DNA of 64,000 nt, taken from NCBI GenBank assembly GCA_033398695.1, contig CM065803.1, forward strand, positions 100,428,001 through 100,492,000. The letters are read 5' to 3'. This DNA is from Orobanche coerulescens (Eukaryota > Streptophyta > Magnoliopsida > Lamiales > Orobanchaceae). The position numbers and the translations under genes were made by a program. This document shows, one piece after another, positions 33,601 through 53,216 of the stretch (positions within the stretch are counted from its first letter, which is position 1; the number at the start of each line of letters is the position of its first letter). The notes below the pieces were generated by a model. That model had not been told where the DNA came from. It saw only the letters and a list, made by a program, of their open reading frames with translations, and did no database searches.

Positions 33601-35817
33601 GTACAAGACATCATGGAAATCACATATTTGACTGGTAAAAAGTTTTCAAAATTAGTTATACTTCTTGAATCTTGAAAAGGAAGGCAGACAGGATGGACGT
33701 TAACTTATTTGTTTCACTTTCTTTTCCATCTTTTATCAATTGGATATATTTCTGTAATATATTGTATTGCGGGATATGAGGCTCTTGAAGTTCATTTTTT
33801 TTTTAAATTTTTTTTTAATCATTCTTAAGTCTTTTTATGCATTTTACGTTATAACTTTAATAATGGAACACAAGTTCTCAACCATATCATGGCAAGATTT
33901 CAGCACTAAAAGGTGCATTGAAGATTTATATAGTTATGAAGGAAAACTGGTAATTCTAAGGATTGGATAAGTTATTGTAAGATTAATTTTCAGATACATT
34001 TATAATTGTGTTAACAACTGAACAACAGATCTTGTCTATCCATGTGTCAAAAAAGATGAGGTAATAATTTAAAAGTGCAGAAAGAACTGTAAAAAGTAAA
34101 TAATTTTCTGGAAATCGCCTGTCTATTCCGCCCGGACAGATCGTTATATATTTTTCTCTTATGAATGTTCTTGCGGTGAATTCTCCCTAGTGAGGACTGG
34201 GAGTTCCCAAGCTACTAATGTTTTTTTCAGCAATTAGTCAAGTTAATATTAGATCATTCTCTTGGCTTTGACTAAGCACTGGATGGACTAGTTATAATGA
34301 TGGGTTATATCAGGAGAATGATCTAGAAATTGATCTAATAAGGGTAGACAAAGGTTTCGATCTAATATGTATAGTGAGAACTAGTTGAGATAGTCTATAT
34401 GAAGGTGGAATGTAAGCTAATTAATTTCCAATTTCCGCGCAAGGAGCTGTGGAAAGAAATGTGCCCACTAATAAAAGGTGGAATGTAAAGTTAATTAATT
34501 TCATATGTCGACACTCGATCTTCACTTTTACATAGCTATTTACTTGTAGAAAATAATCTTCAATTTCTAAGTATTTATAATTGTTTTCTACTCTTGGAGA
34601 TCCACTGGTGATTATTGCCATTTTGGCAAAAGAATGTACGCTAATTGTTCATTTAAGGGAATTCCCAGAAAGATATTTTTGATCTGCAGCAATATTTATA
34701 TCTCTTGATGATCTTGTGGAAAAAGAAACATAGCAACTTTTCTCATAAGGTAAATAAAGGTTTCACTTTACTGTAAGCCACCTTTCAAACAGACAGAGAG
34801 GATGGTATTGCTTCTCAGACATTGAAGCGGTGGCTTCTATATACTGCTATTGTGTTCATACTTCACATTGCTAATGACAGAGGACCAATTATTGTAAGTG
34901 GAACGTGTGTAGAATAATTATCTTAGAATTCACTTTCAGCTGACTCACTATGGAGATCAATTGTCGCCTGGTAATTAGAGGACTGATATTTTTCCTGTGA
35001 AATTGAAATGATGACAGTAAATGAGGATTATGTTTTTTGTCCATTAACTATCGTCATAATCCCATGGCAGATAATTCACAATCATCATCAATAAATGACA
35101 GATTGTGAATGAATGGCCATATGCAATGAGTGGATTGTCATTATTAATCTACCTTATAAGCTAGTGGATATAAAAGGTAACTTCTGAATTCCTATCATAC
35201 ACTTTATCCCTTATATAACAGATAATCAATCAAATTTTTTTCAAATAGAAGACTGAATATTCCAAGATTTATATTCTATATGCTTCTCATGTTCAGAACA
35301 ATGTTCTATTGATTCCTGACGGCCATCTTTCCTTTGGTAAAGCTATCTCAGCCTCTGAAGTATTTTATCTACTGTTTTATTTTGCATCTGACCGAAGTTG
35401 TTTCATTTTGAAGTTGAAGCCATAAATTCAGATGTTAACCCCATTTTTAAATTAAGTTAAGAATCACGTCCATGAGAACCATATCCTGCCTTTTACATAG
35501 TAGATTTATTTAGAAATTGTTTCTCACTTGGTATCTCCTAATTATTGCGTGAAAATCGGAGTTTCTGAACTTACATGAGTGCTTTCCTTCAACTTGTATG
35601 AATTGTTAGTATATTTATAGTCCACATTATTGTGTTATGAGTGTTCAAGCCTATGGAGAGATCCACATGTACACCATAATAGAAACAAGGTTGTTATTTG
35701 TATTTGCTATGTCTAAAATCCAGCTAAGTTACTATATATATGACACCCGTATTATCACTTTGCTAATCATATCCTGACTTTGTGTAGTTGCGAATAAAAA
35801 ACGATTTTTAGAGACGG
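33601..35817 (+). promoter_or_regulatory. Upstream region of the HD-ZIP IV gene
   Basis: 2.2 kb of AT-rich, non-repetitive sequence between the Reina-like copy and the start codon. A direct repeat of AAGGTGGAATGTAA followed by TTAATTAATTTC occurs at 34402-34427 and 34475-34501. A match to the L1 box (TAAATGTA on the minus strand) is at 33995-34002. An AG at 35787-35788 could be the acceptor of a 5' UTR intron. No convincing core promoter could be picked by eye. Confidence 0.35.
33995..34002 (-). promoter_or_regulatory. Candidate L1 box TAAATGTA
   Basis: The octamer matches TAAATGYA, the element bound by HD-ZIP IV proteins and found in many epidermal genes of this family. It is 1.8 kb from the start codon and an 8-mer can occur by chance. 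Confidence 0.25.
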
Positions 35818-43930
<8,113 letters not shown>

Positions 43931-44750
43931 TGTTACCAAATCGCTAGCTGTCACTTTCGTATTGTTGAACATTGCGTGAAGATTGTTAACTATCTGTTAC
44001 ATTGTGTTTTTTGCGTGTTAACTATCAGAAAATTGTTGTCATCTTTTCTTGAAAGAGTCGCCTGTCCCTCTATATACTAGAGATATACATATATAGTTTT
44101 GGTTGGTAATTGTTGAGTGTTTTCTGTTGTCACTCGCTTTGACTGTCAATCAGTCATTTAATCATGCATTAAAGAGTTATTACAATGGTTAAAATTTGTT
44201 GATTACATTACATGATCTGAAAAAACATAACCCACAATAATCATACTTTTTGCATGCAATTAGATCACTACTTCGAGTTTAAAACTTTGTCGCCCTTTAA
44301 TTGTCGCTCTAGGGGGATGCGCGAAAACACTGCTCGGATCGATGGTTTAATTGAAATATAAAAGACATTCAATGTTGCGCCAGATTATTTAATTAGTTAG
44401 AATCTACGAATTTAAGTACAAAATTAATAATTTAATACTATAACTAGAGACTCTAGTTAGTTAGACGATACCTGATTGGTTATAAAAAACCCTGTCTCTT
44501 ACTCTATTTCTGTGTTACTTTTCTTTTTACTCGCAACTAGTTAATTGTGGAGCTAAGGACAGCAACAGATGGGTTTACCTCATTAGTTTCACAATCTTGA
44601 TTATTTGTTGCTCTCTATATGATTTATTAATCTCGATCACTAATCTTTGAAATTATTTTTTTTATAAATGAATTTTGATTACGTCAAAGCATAATAATTA
44701 TTATGTTATACATTATTCTAACCTCAGGTACAAAGATTTATTGACATACT
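43931..44750. other. 3' flank of the HD-ZIP IV gene, no gene seen
   Basis: The first 200-300 bp are likely 3' UTR but no convincing polyadenylation signal stands out. The remainder is AT-rich without terminal repeats or coding character. Confidence 0.4.
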
Positions 44751-47560
44751 GATATGTGTAGATTTACTTATGATCGACCAGGTATACTAGTGTTTTCTAT
44801 AACCAATACCTATAAGTTTAATCCATATCATACAAATCTCCCAAGTGCCCATCAAAGTCTATTGTTCATATGAGTCTCTACTCTACATGATGACTAGGGA
44901 CATATGAGAAACTACTACTCCAGAATAATTAGTTATTCTAATTATTATAATATTAAAACATACACATATCATAATAATCAAGCAGATGCTATAGAATAAC
45001 TAAAAATAATGCTGACAAGTACAAATAATAGATCCATCACATGGTCCTAAAGCATTACTATCACCAATCTTCCACTTGCACTAGGACCAATCATACACGA
45101 TTCTAATTCCTATTGATATAATATGCTCGTCGTGATAGCCTTGCGAGAAAGGTTTAATAATGTGATATTTCCTGAATATGTGTTTGGATCCTTGGTGGGA
45201 CCATGGTTCTTTAATGGTTCTTTAGTTTTGCTATTCAGAGTAGGAACAAGTAGCAATTACTCAAAATTATCAAAAGTCCACTGGGCAAAAAAGATTATAG
45301 ATTCCTACGGCTAGTGCAACAATTCTTGCTTCATTGCTAACCTATAAGTCCAATTCGCTCATTTTCAGTGGTCTATTGCTTTTGAGCTCTTGCACATCTG
45401 TGAAAATGTGGTCTATTGCTCATTATAGATTGCTACGGGTAGTGCAACAACTCTTGCTCCATTGCTAACCTGTAAGTCCAATTCGCTCATTTTCAATGGT
45501 CAATTGCTTTTGAGCTCTTGCACATCTGTAAAAATGTGAGCTTTGGATCCAGTATCTATACCCAGTAATTTGATGTACATAAGTAGACTTCTATAACAAA
45601 TATACCTGGAGTTGTACTCATACTACTCTTAGCTCGTTTCAACTCTTCCAAGTAAACCTTGCAATTTCTCTTCCAATGACCTGGTTGATTTCAATGGTGG
45701 TGTATTCCTTCTTTGGGAGTCTTTATCTTGAAATTTGGTTTCCGTGGTCCTTTTATCTAACAACTCTTGCCTTTCCCTTCATTTGCATTTGCCCTTGGAG
45801 GCATTCACTTTGTTGACCATCGACAAGCGACTATTTCATTTTTTCCTATTTTGCTCAGCAATTTTAGGCATACCATGCAACTCAGCAATGAGTTTCTCCA
45901 TAACATTCATATTATAGTTCACGATGCACCGACCAGACCTATAGGATAATGCGTTTAGGATCACATCTATGTAGTGCTCCTTAAAAAATGGGAAACCACC
46001 CTATCAAGATGATCAATACACTTATTCATCTTAAGTACGTGAGGACTTACAAAAGTCCTCTCAAACAATCTTACAAGTATATAGGAATTGAAATGTCTCA
46101 CACCTCTCTTGCCTAACATATGCTTCGAGAATGTGTCTCCTCAAAAGCTTCTATATCCTCCAGATTCCTCTAAAGTTCCGAGCATATGGTGGCTATCATA
46201 AGATAAGTGACATCTATGGATTCATCAAAATGTTTATTCCATTTATCCTTGATTGCCTTTAAAGTGTTGCCAGCAGGCTCATCATAAGAACTTGTTTCTT
46301 GCTTGAGAATTGTTCTCAAGCTTCGAATTCAATCCAAATAGTTGCAGTCATTTTCGATGAGTTTCTCATTCTCAAGGATGAATTATATTTATGTGGTAGA
46401 TGTGTTGTTTGATACTATTTTAAGATCTATAAAATTTAAATATGCAAATGTCAATCACATTTCTATTTCTAGTAGAACACTCCTACTAAAACCAATTTCG
46501 CTCAATTTTACAATAATTGTAATTTAGTGGTCTAAGATCCCGTTTTACACAATTTTAAATTCAATTTTTAGCATGATTCCTAGAATTGTGCTACTTTAGC
46601 TAGATAACTTTTTATTGATTACATCTCATGTGATTATTGAATTTCACTTATAGGATCCAGAATCTAATGCCAAAACATGTTATAATCCATCATATGCTTT
46701 TGAGGATCAAAACTATTTTGAATTCCTTTAATCCAATAAAATGTATAAGTATCACCATCACTTTTTTGGGATTCAGGCCACAATTGAATACGCAGTGGAA
46801 GAAAAATTCGCGTAGAACCTACTCATTTGAACCCCAATCGAGGATCGATTAAGTATCGTATAAATGAATAATATTAAAAGCATAAGAATTAAAATCATAC
46901 CTTCGTAGACCCGACTTCTTAATTTTGATTTGAAGATGATGTTGACCACGAATTCAATCTGTAAAGCTCATGGAAATCCAATGTCGAAAATACTCTACGT
47001 ATCACGCGCCAGATAATCGAACAAAAAAATCCCCCCTCATTGATCCTCCAACGGTTTATGGCTAGTTAGTAAGGAGGGAGGGACTAATGTGTTTTTCTTC
47101 TTGATTCTCTTTTCTCTAAGAGATGAACATGCTTGGCCCCACCGCCAGTGATTGGATCGAACTACTCTTGTGACTAACTTAATGTCACAAGCAAATCTCC
47201 TATCGAATCCTCAAGTAAAATGTTAATGTATCCTATCACAACATTTCGATCAGTCATTGACTATCCCAGAGTGAAATCCATGTGACCAAATCAAGGTGGG
47301 TTGTGTCCGAGTATACAAATCCCATTAGCATAGATATAACACATGTGCTCCCACTAATTCTTAGTGAGGACAAGACTCTACATGTCAAAGTACACGTTAT
47401 GCAAGTCTTCACTAAACTTAATGCCCAATTAAGTTATATCAACTTGTGAATTCGTTAAGCATTTGAGCCTTAAACACTTCGAGTGTCTATCTCTTTATCC
47501 AATAAGGAGTAGAATGTTCGCTCTCAAATGCAAGGACTATATTTCGATGTACCAATTCAT
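44750..47560 (-). pseudogene. Degenerate Ty1/copia gag region and flanking LTR-like sequence
   Basis: On the minus strand, scattered frames between about 46340 and 45300 read as a UBN2-type copia gag. An AIKDKWNKHFDESIDVTYLM-like block lies near 46260-46200, and PHVLKM with DHLDRV near 46050-46000. A zinc-knuckle tail GHWKRNCKVYLEELKRAK lies near 45685-45630, followed by a protease-like region (FVIEV) near 45590. Stops and shifts are frequent. 46750-47560 probably holds the decayed 5' LTR and leader, and 44850-45110 the 3' untranslated side, but I could not fix LTR ends. An internal tandem duplication disrupts it at 45294-45540. Confidence 0.6.
45294..45540. repeat. 128-bp tandem duplication
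   Basis: Two copies begin ATTATAGATT at 45294 and 45422. Both contain CAATTCGCTCATTTTCA and TTTTGAGCTCTTGCACATCT with about ten substitutions between them. It lies inside the degenerate copia protease region and so post-dates the loss of coding function. Confidence 0.88.
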
Positions 47561-47611
47561 GAATCCAATGACATACAATAATATAGAAATAACAAATTTA
47601 CATGCATTTGG

Positions 47612-49227
47612 TGTAACTTATCGCAAGTGCACGATATCGTGTCAAGTAGTAAAATGGACTTCGAGTCCGATTTATCAATTCCACGAGGAAGTATGATTAT
47701 AATGAGATTCTTACATCATTTTCTCTTGTTATAGTAAAAATGATCAATACAAACACGTAATTCAAAGGTTGGATTGGTAATTGTAAGTATTGCAATTATA
47801 GTACAAGGAAATTGAATAGTAAATTATTGCTCACATAAAAGAACTAAAAGATGTAAAATGGAATCGTTGGGATTATAAACTCAATTTGATCATTAGTTAT
47901 AGAAGTTGTATATGAGTTCGCAAGATGCATCACTTATTATGTTGTGTAGATTCGTCTTTTCTTAAAAAGACAGTTCTTCTATGTCAAAATGCCACTTATC
48001 TATAATCTACTATATTTCTATGTCGATTGGATTCAATACATAGCATTAGATTTTATGAAAATAATTCGAAGAATTATCTAAGGTTTCGAGATATATTTCT
48101 ATCCTCTAGAAGAACTTAGAGTGAACATCATTTGATCAAATCAACGTATTTGCTTTCAAAATATATGAAAACCATAAATATCATTATTTATCGGCCAAAT
48201 AAATAAAGATTGTAAAATAATGAAAATCACACACAATAATAAGCAATTCAAAATGAATTTTTATACAAATTTAAAAAACATGATACAAACCTTGTTTGTA
48301 ATCCCAACTAGAAGACTTAGCCCATAAAGGTTTTGTTTAACAAATTTCATGAAATGGTAAACATGATTAGCTGATAAAGGGAAAGACATGATGCTAACTT
48401 TGTTAGATAAAGGAGAAAGAAGCAATAAACTCTATTCGCAACATAAACTTCAATACACTTGCATAAACTTCTCAAAAATACAAGTGTGTTCTTCACACAA
48501 AATGAAAATTACCATATGAAATATTACACTACAAATGAAAGATGAAAAAAGATATCTCATGGAATGTATAAAGGGGTCTATTTATACACCCAAGATCACC
48601 TAATGCTCCAAAACTCCACCAAAACACATCAAATCGGATCATTGCCACCCATCCACTCCATATAGGTCCAAAAGTGTGAAAAATATGATGATCACACAAT
48701 CTGTCAAAAAGTATGACCGTAAACTGCAGGGGATACGGCCGTACTTTATAAAACTGACGGCCGTAACATGTAAGTTGTTATGACCATACACTGCCTGTCT
48801 TTTTGTATTTTGTTTGATGAGTGTTTTACGGCCGTATGGAAAATTATGTACGACCATAATGGTTCTTCAGACTTTATTTCTAGCCCAGTATTTCGACTCT
48901 TGCACTTTAGCCCCAAATCTTCTTCGGATGATTACTTTTGATATACATAACTCTGATTTTGAATCTAAAAAGAGTGTCGGACTCATTTTGTAAATCTATA
49001 CAACATATACATAAAAGCTCAATAAAGAGGATTTCTATGAATATGTTATTTCTTGAGTGAATTATTAATTCAATCCGATTAAGGCTTAATTTACATCTCC
49101 ATCCCATAAAAACAGTCATATAAAACTAATTAAATAGAAATCAAAACAGGTAGGCTAGCTTATAATAATGGGGGAAATATATCAATATCAAATATAGATA
49201 AGTGTATAAAAATTGACACTTATGACA
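47612..49227 (-). repeat. LTR (minus orientation) of a Tat/Athila-like element
   Basis: The 1616 bp are bounded by TGTAACTTATCGC at 47612 and CACTTATGACA at 49227, so TG/CA ends are kept. On the minus strand a purine tract (AAGGTTGTGGG) ends at 49228, immediately before the TGTCATAAGTGTC start. This makes it a 3' LTR with interior toward higher coordinates. The inner end motif 'cgcaagtgcacg' is familiar from Tat-type plant LTRs. TATA is at 48577-48591, and palindromes TACGGCCGTA (48734-48743 and relatives to 48860) lie just upstream. The lineage is tentative. Confidence 0.6.
48577..48591 (-). promoter_or_regulatory. LTR TATA box (GTATAAATAG) with GGGT/ACCC arms
   Basis: The minus strand reads GTATAAATAG between 4-bp inverted arms. 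It is 140-280 bp downstream of the TACGGCCGTA palindromes. Confidence 0.45.
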
Positions 49228-49811
49228 CCCACAACCTTGAATTCTTGCTAGTCCCGAGTAAGACTGTTTTTTATTTGAAAAAATAAAATAAAAAATTAAA
49301 GCTCACACAAATCAAAGAAAATGCACATATATATGAGGAGAGATCAAACTGCCATTATTACACAATAACCAGCTTTATACTGTAGATAGAAATGAAACAA
49401 GATTCAAAATAGATCTACTTTTGGTTTTGAAGTTAAAACTCACTTTTATATGTAAATTACAAAATGCAAAGTTTCCCCACTCGAAAGGTTGAATATTTAC
49501 TTTCCCACTCCTAACTCACACGATTCCGTTAAATGGTTGATCTCGATCACTCTTCTCTTTTTGGATAGTTATAGGGAGAATTTCGTTGGTGACACCAAAT
49601 ATTTGTGATAATTCAAAAAAACTGAGCATATTAATCAAGAACCAACAAATAAGTCAAATCAACTCATAATCAACATCCCTCTATATAATCACTACAAAAT
49701 TGGTATTCGAGAAAAATACAATGTCCCAAATAGTCAAGCTTTCTAATTAGTCCATATTTCAAGTATTTAGTCGACGAATCCCGAGATCATAACTCATACC
49801 ATCAGGTTAAA
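49228..49811 (-). other. Non-coding interior of the Tat-like element
   Basis: This probably is the 3' untranslated interior adjoining the LTR at 47612-49227. It contains 'cttgctagtcccgagtaag' near 49245, a motif common beside such LTRs. It resumes after the chromovirus insertion at 57248 up to about 57640. No ORF is supportable. Confidence 0.4.
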
Positions 49812-51732
49812 TGTAATACCTGTACTTTTATGAATTGTTGGCTTTGACGTCCTTTCACTTTTGTCGCTCTTGTAAGCACGTATTGAGATGTTGTTGTTGT
49901 TGTTGTTGTTGTTGATTTTAGAGTTTCGTACATTTCGGAACATGTTCGTATTGATTGGACTTTGCAGCGATGTTCTGAGTCAGGCAGATAGCGCACGCTA
50001 GGCATAAGCTAACACACGCTATTTCTGTTGAATAGCGCGCGCTAGTTTCGCCTGTAGCGCACGCTATTGGTCCGGGCTTGGCAGAGGCAGTAGGGATTCT
50101 GCTCTCTGGACTAGCAGTTAGCGCACGCTAGGCATGATCTGACGCACGCTATTCGTGCTTGGTAGCGCGCGCTAGCATCGGATGTAGCGCATGCTAACTG
50201 CTCGGTTTTGGCAGTGGCAGTAGGGGTTTCTGCTCTCTGGGCTGGCAGATAGCACACGTTAAGCGTGAGCTAGCGCACGCTATAGTTATTACGTAGCACG
50301 CGCTATGCCGGTGTAACGCATGCTATCAACATAGGTCAGAGGCTACTGGACTATCGGATGACCTCGTTAGCGTACGCTATACTTCAGAATTAGCTCACCC
50401 TAATTAGGCCCAGTATATAAACTGGGTCAGCCGCCTTCGTCGTCATTATCTTCTCATTTTCCACATTTCCGACGAGAGCACACCATAGAGGCGATCCTGA
50501 GGCGACTTGGAACAACTTTTCATCATCCATCACCATCTTTAGCTGGATAATAAGAATTTTACAACATCTAATCCATTCCTTCTTTCCGAATCAAGGTAAA
50601 TTCCTTAGAACCCTAGTTTGGGAATTTTTGGGGATTTTTCTTAGATCCGTCCGATTTATCCATTTCGAAGCTTGAAATCTTGAGGTTATGATGTATCTAC
50701 CCCGTGCCCACGTTTCCCTTACGATTATCCGAATATTTTTGTGTATTACTTGAAGTGGAGAGGGTTTGAATGATTTCCAACCTCTATATGAGTACTTTGA
50801 AGATTTATGAATCGTAAAAAGGGGTGTTTCACGAGTCTTCCTTGAGAACTGAGTATTGATGATTGATTATCGTATTTCCTTACGAATCGTTTAGGCCGGA
50901 AGTGCGTTCTTGGACATCTCGAGCTTGAATACCATTTTCACTTCGGCTCAAATGTCTCAAAGGCAAGTATATGTTTATGATTGTGGTTCTCGACTTTGAA
51001 AGTGAGGTATATGAATTGTATGGTTGTATATATTCACTCTGGGAGGGTCCGACGGGGCCTCAGAGGGTTCCGTTTCCATCGGTGCGATTCCGCAAATATT
51101 TTGGGTTAACCACTCTGGGAGGGTCCGATGGGGTCTCAGAGGGTTTCGTTGCCGTTGGTGCGGTTCCATGGTTCACGTATGTATTGAAATGAGATGTCAT
51201 GTGATGTAGTTATTTCGGAATACTACTCTTGAGTTTGATGAAATGATGATTACATTTACTTTATTGTCGAAAAGTATTGTGTTTCATATTCGATATACTT
51301 GTACCAGCTATTCGACGGCTAACCCCTTTTGGGGGAAGTACCTTCCATATATTTCAGGATCCAGGAGAGGAGAAAGGCGTGTACCGGGTCGACACGAAGA
51401 TGATGGGCAATAGTGATGTTGTGTCTTAATTCTGTCTGTGTTTTGTACCTTGTTCTATTCAGTGTTGTTGTACTTGGAATGGTTTGAATACTCGAGTAAT
51501 GTTTTAGATGTTCATGTTGTTGGGGCCTGTGTTGCCCTCGGTTTCAAATTCCCGATGTATTGCGTTCTGTCGAATTGATTGTTACATTGGTGTCACCCTT
51601 ATTACCTTCTATTGGGATTATGTTTAGACCTTATCGGTCGAAGTTTATGGTTCCGCGTAATTATAGCCTTGTGGGTCCCACTTAGGGGCTCACGGTGCTG
51701 TAACATACCCTGAATAGCTTGGGGGTGTTGCA
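49812..51732 (+). repeat. 5' LTR
   Basis: It begins TGTAATACCTGTAC and ends GGGGGTGTTGCA; 1921 bp. It has a TTG microsatellite (about 49892-49915), a palindrome array of TAGCGCGCGCTA and TAGCGCACGCTA (49988-50393), TATA at 50409-50426 and two direct GGGAGGGTCCGA repeats (51040-51130). Confidence 0.95.
50409..50426 (+). promoter_or_regulatory. LTR TATA box inside a perfect 6-bp inverted repeat
   Basis: CCCAGT-ATATAA-ACTGGG: the TATA core is the loop of a perfect inverted repeat. It lies 16 bp after the last palindrome of the U3 array. Confidence 0.6.
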
Positions 51733-51737
51733 GAATA

Positions 51738-51752
51738 TGGTATCAGAGCTTA
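51738..51752 (+). other. Primer binding site (initiator Met tRNA type)
   Basis: TGGTATCAGAGCTTA begins five bases after the 5' LTR, matching the same type and spacing as the element at 5216-10245. Confidence 0.85.
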
Positions 51753-51980
51753 GGTTTATGGATACCTAGGCTGTCGGTCTTTTTGTGTCGAAATCGAGTT
51801 ATCATTCGAGTACAGTATCACTATATTGCCATCATCTCGGTGCGACCGGTACTAGTAAGTCCTTTTACTCTTCTTGTATTTTTCCTAATCGCTTCACTTT
51901 TGATTTGGTATCTTGGGAATCGGTCACCTAGATGACGGGCGATTTGAATTGTACTTATGTATTTTGTGTATCCTTCAGAA

Positions 51981-53216
51981 TGTCTGCTGACAGGGGTCAA
52001 GGACGAGGCCGTGGTCGTGGATGCGGACGAGGACGTGGCGCGGCCGCTTCCCTCAGTTCCGTTGTGGGGTCGGATACCCCTAGTTTATCTAACTTTGTGG
52101 ATCCCAATATTGAGAGTCAACACGACTAGTTGACCAGTCAGGGGAATCATGCAGATGTTAGGGTTACGAATGTTCTTCAACAGTTGGCAAATCAGATGAC
52201 TGTCCTGGCCCAAGCTGTTCAATTGAATAATCCTAATCCGACAGCGGATGTTTTACTCCAGAATGTGGTTCGTATGCATCCCCCACAGTTCAGCGGTGCT
52301 ACGACCCAACGGGTTGGGAAAGTTGGCTGTTTGAATTGGAAAAAGTGTTTGAAGAGGTTAACTGTCCGGAAACGAGGAAGGTACCGATTGCTCAGTACTT
52401 CCTTACTAAGGAAGCCGCAACCTAGTGGAAAGCCATTAAGCCGCAAGATCATGCTGCTACGTGGGATGAATTTAAGGATCTGCTAGAGGCCGAGTATTGT
52501 CCTTGGCCAGTGCAAGAAAGCAGGATCCGGGCCTTTTTCGAAGCTAAGCCGCAAAACATCCCAGTCTCACAGGCGATAGTTGAATACAACCAACAACTTA
52601 TTCATGTGAAGAATCAGGTGCGTGATGAGCGTGACAAGATCCACCAATTCGACATGATGATGAATATGGATTTACGGCGTCATATGGCCGGACTTGCTTG
52701 CACCACTTTGAAAGAATGTCAAGACAGGGCTTTGGCGTATGACATGTTGTGTTCCCACAAGGACACCACAGACGAGCCGAAGAAGCAAAAGACCACTGGT
52801 AATTTTTCTGACTCTAAAGTTGGCAACTTTTAGAGACCTCAGACAGCTAACCATTCTGTCGGGAAGTCGTCACGTTCTTTTAAAGGGAATAAGATTTTTC
52901 ATTCTGCTCCGGGCACCTCAACTCGCCCGGTGACCTGTTTTAATTGTGGTCATCCAGGCCACATCAACCTGAAGTGCAACTTCCCACTTCTCAATTGTCA
53001 CACTTGTGGTCAGATGGGACACAGGGCAGTCTATTTCCCCGAACAGGATGAGACTTTGGATACTCGGGCTTCTGCCCCAACACACAGAGATCAGAGATGA
53101 ATCAGCGACCATCCGTTAGCCAGTCACAGTAGGGTTACGGCAGAGGCCGGGGACGCGGTCAGACCGCTAGAGAGGGAGATTCTAGCATCGGTTCGGCACA
53201 CCCACGAGTTTATGAG
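51981..53216 (+). pseudogene. Chromovirus gag with two zinc knuckles, interrupted
   Basis: The start ATG at 51981 opens MSADRGQGRGRGRGCGRGRG, the RG-rich gag beginning. The frame hits TAG at 52127-52129, continues in frame, then shifts near 52300-52330. Capsid text resumes in another frame (WDEFKDLLEAEYCPWPVQES, about 52465-52520) after a further stop at about 52424, and runs to a stop at 52831-52833. The first knuckle CFNCGHPGHINLKC (about 52936-52977) is complete. In the second (CHTCGQMGHRAVYF) the last Cys is replaced by Phe, so it should not bind zinc. The frame stops again at 53098-53100 before the protease. Confidence 0.88.

Noticed and set aside
49988..50393. Regularly spaced palindromes considered as a CRISPR array
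   Set aside because: No constant repeat-spacer lengths, eukaryotic genome, and position in LTR U3 explain them better.
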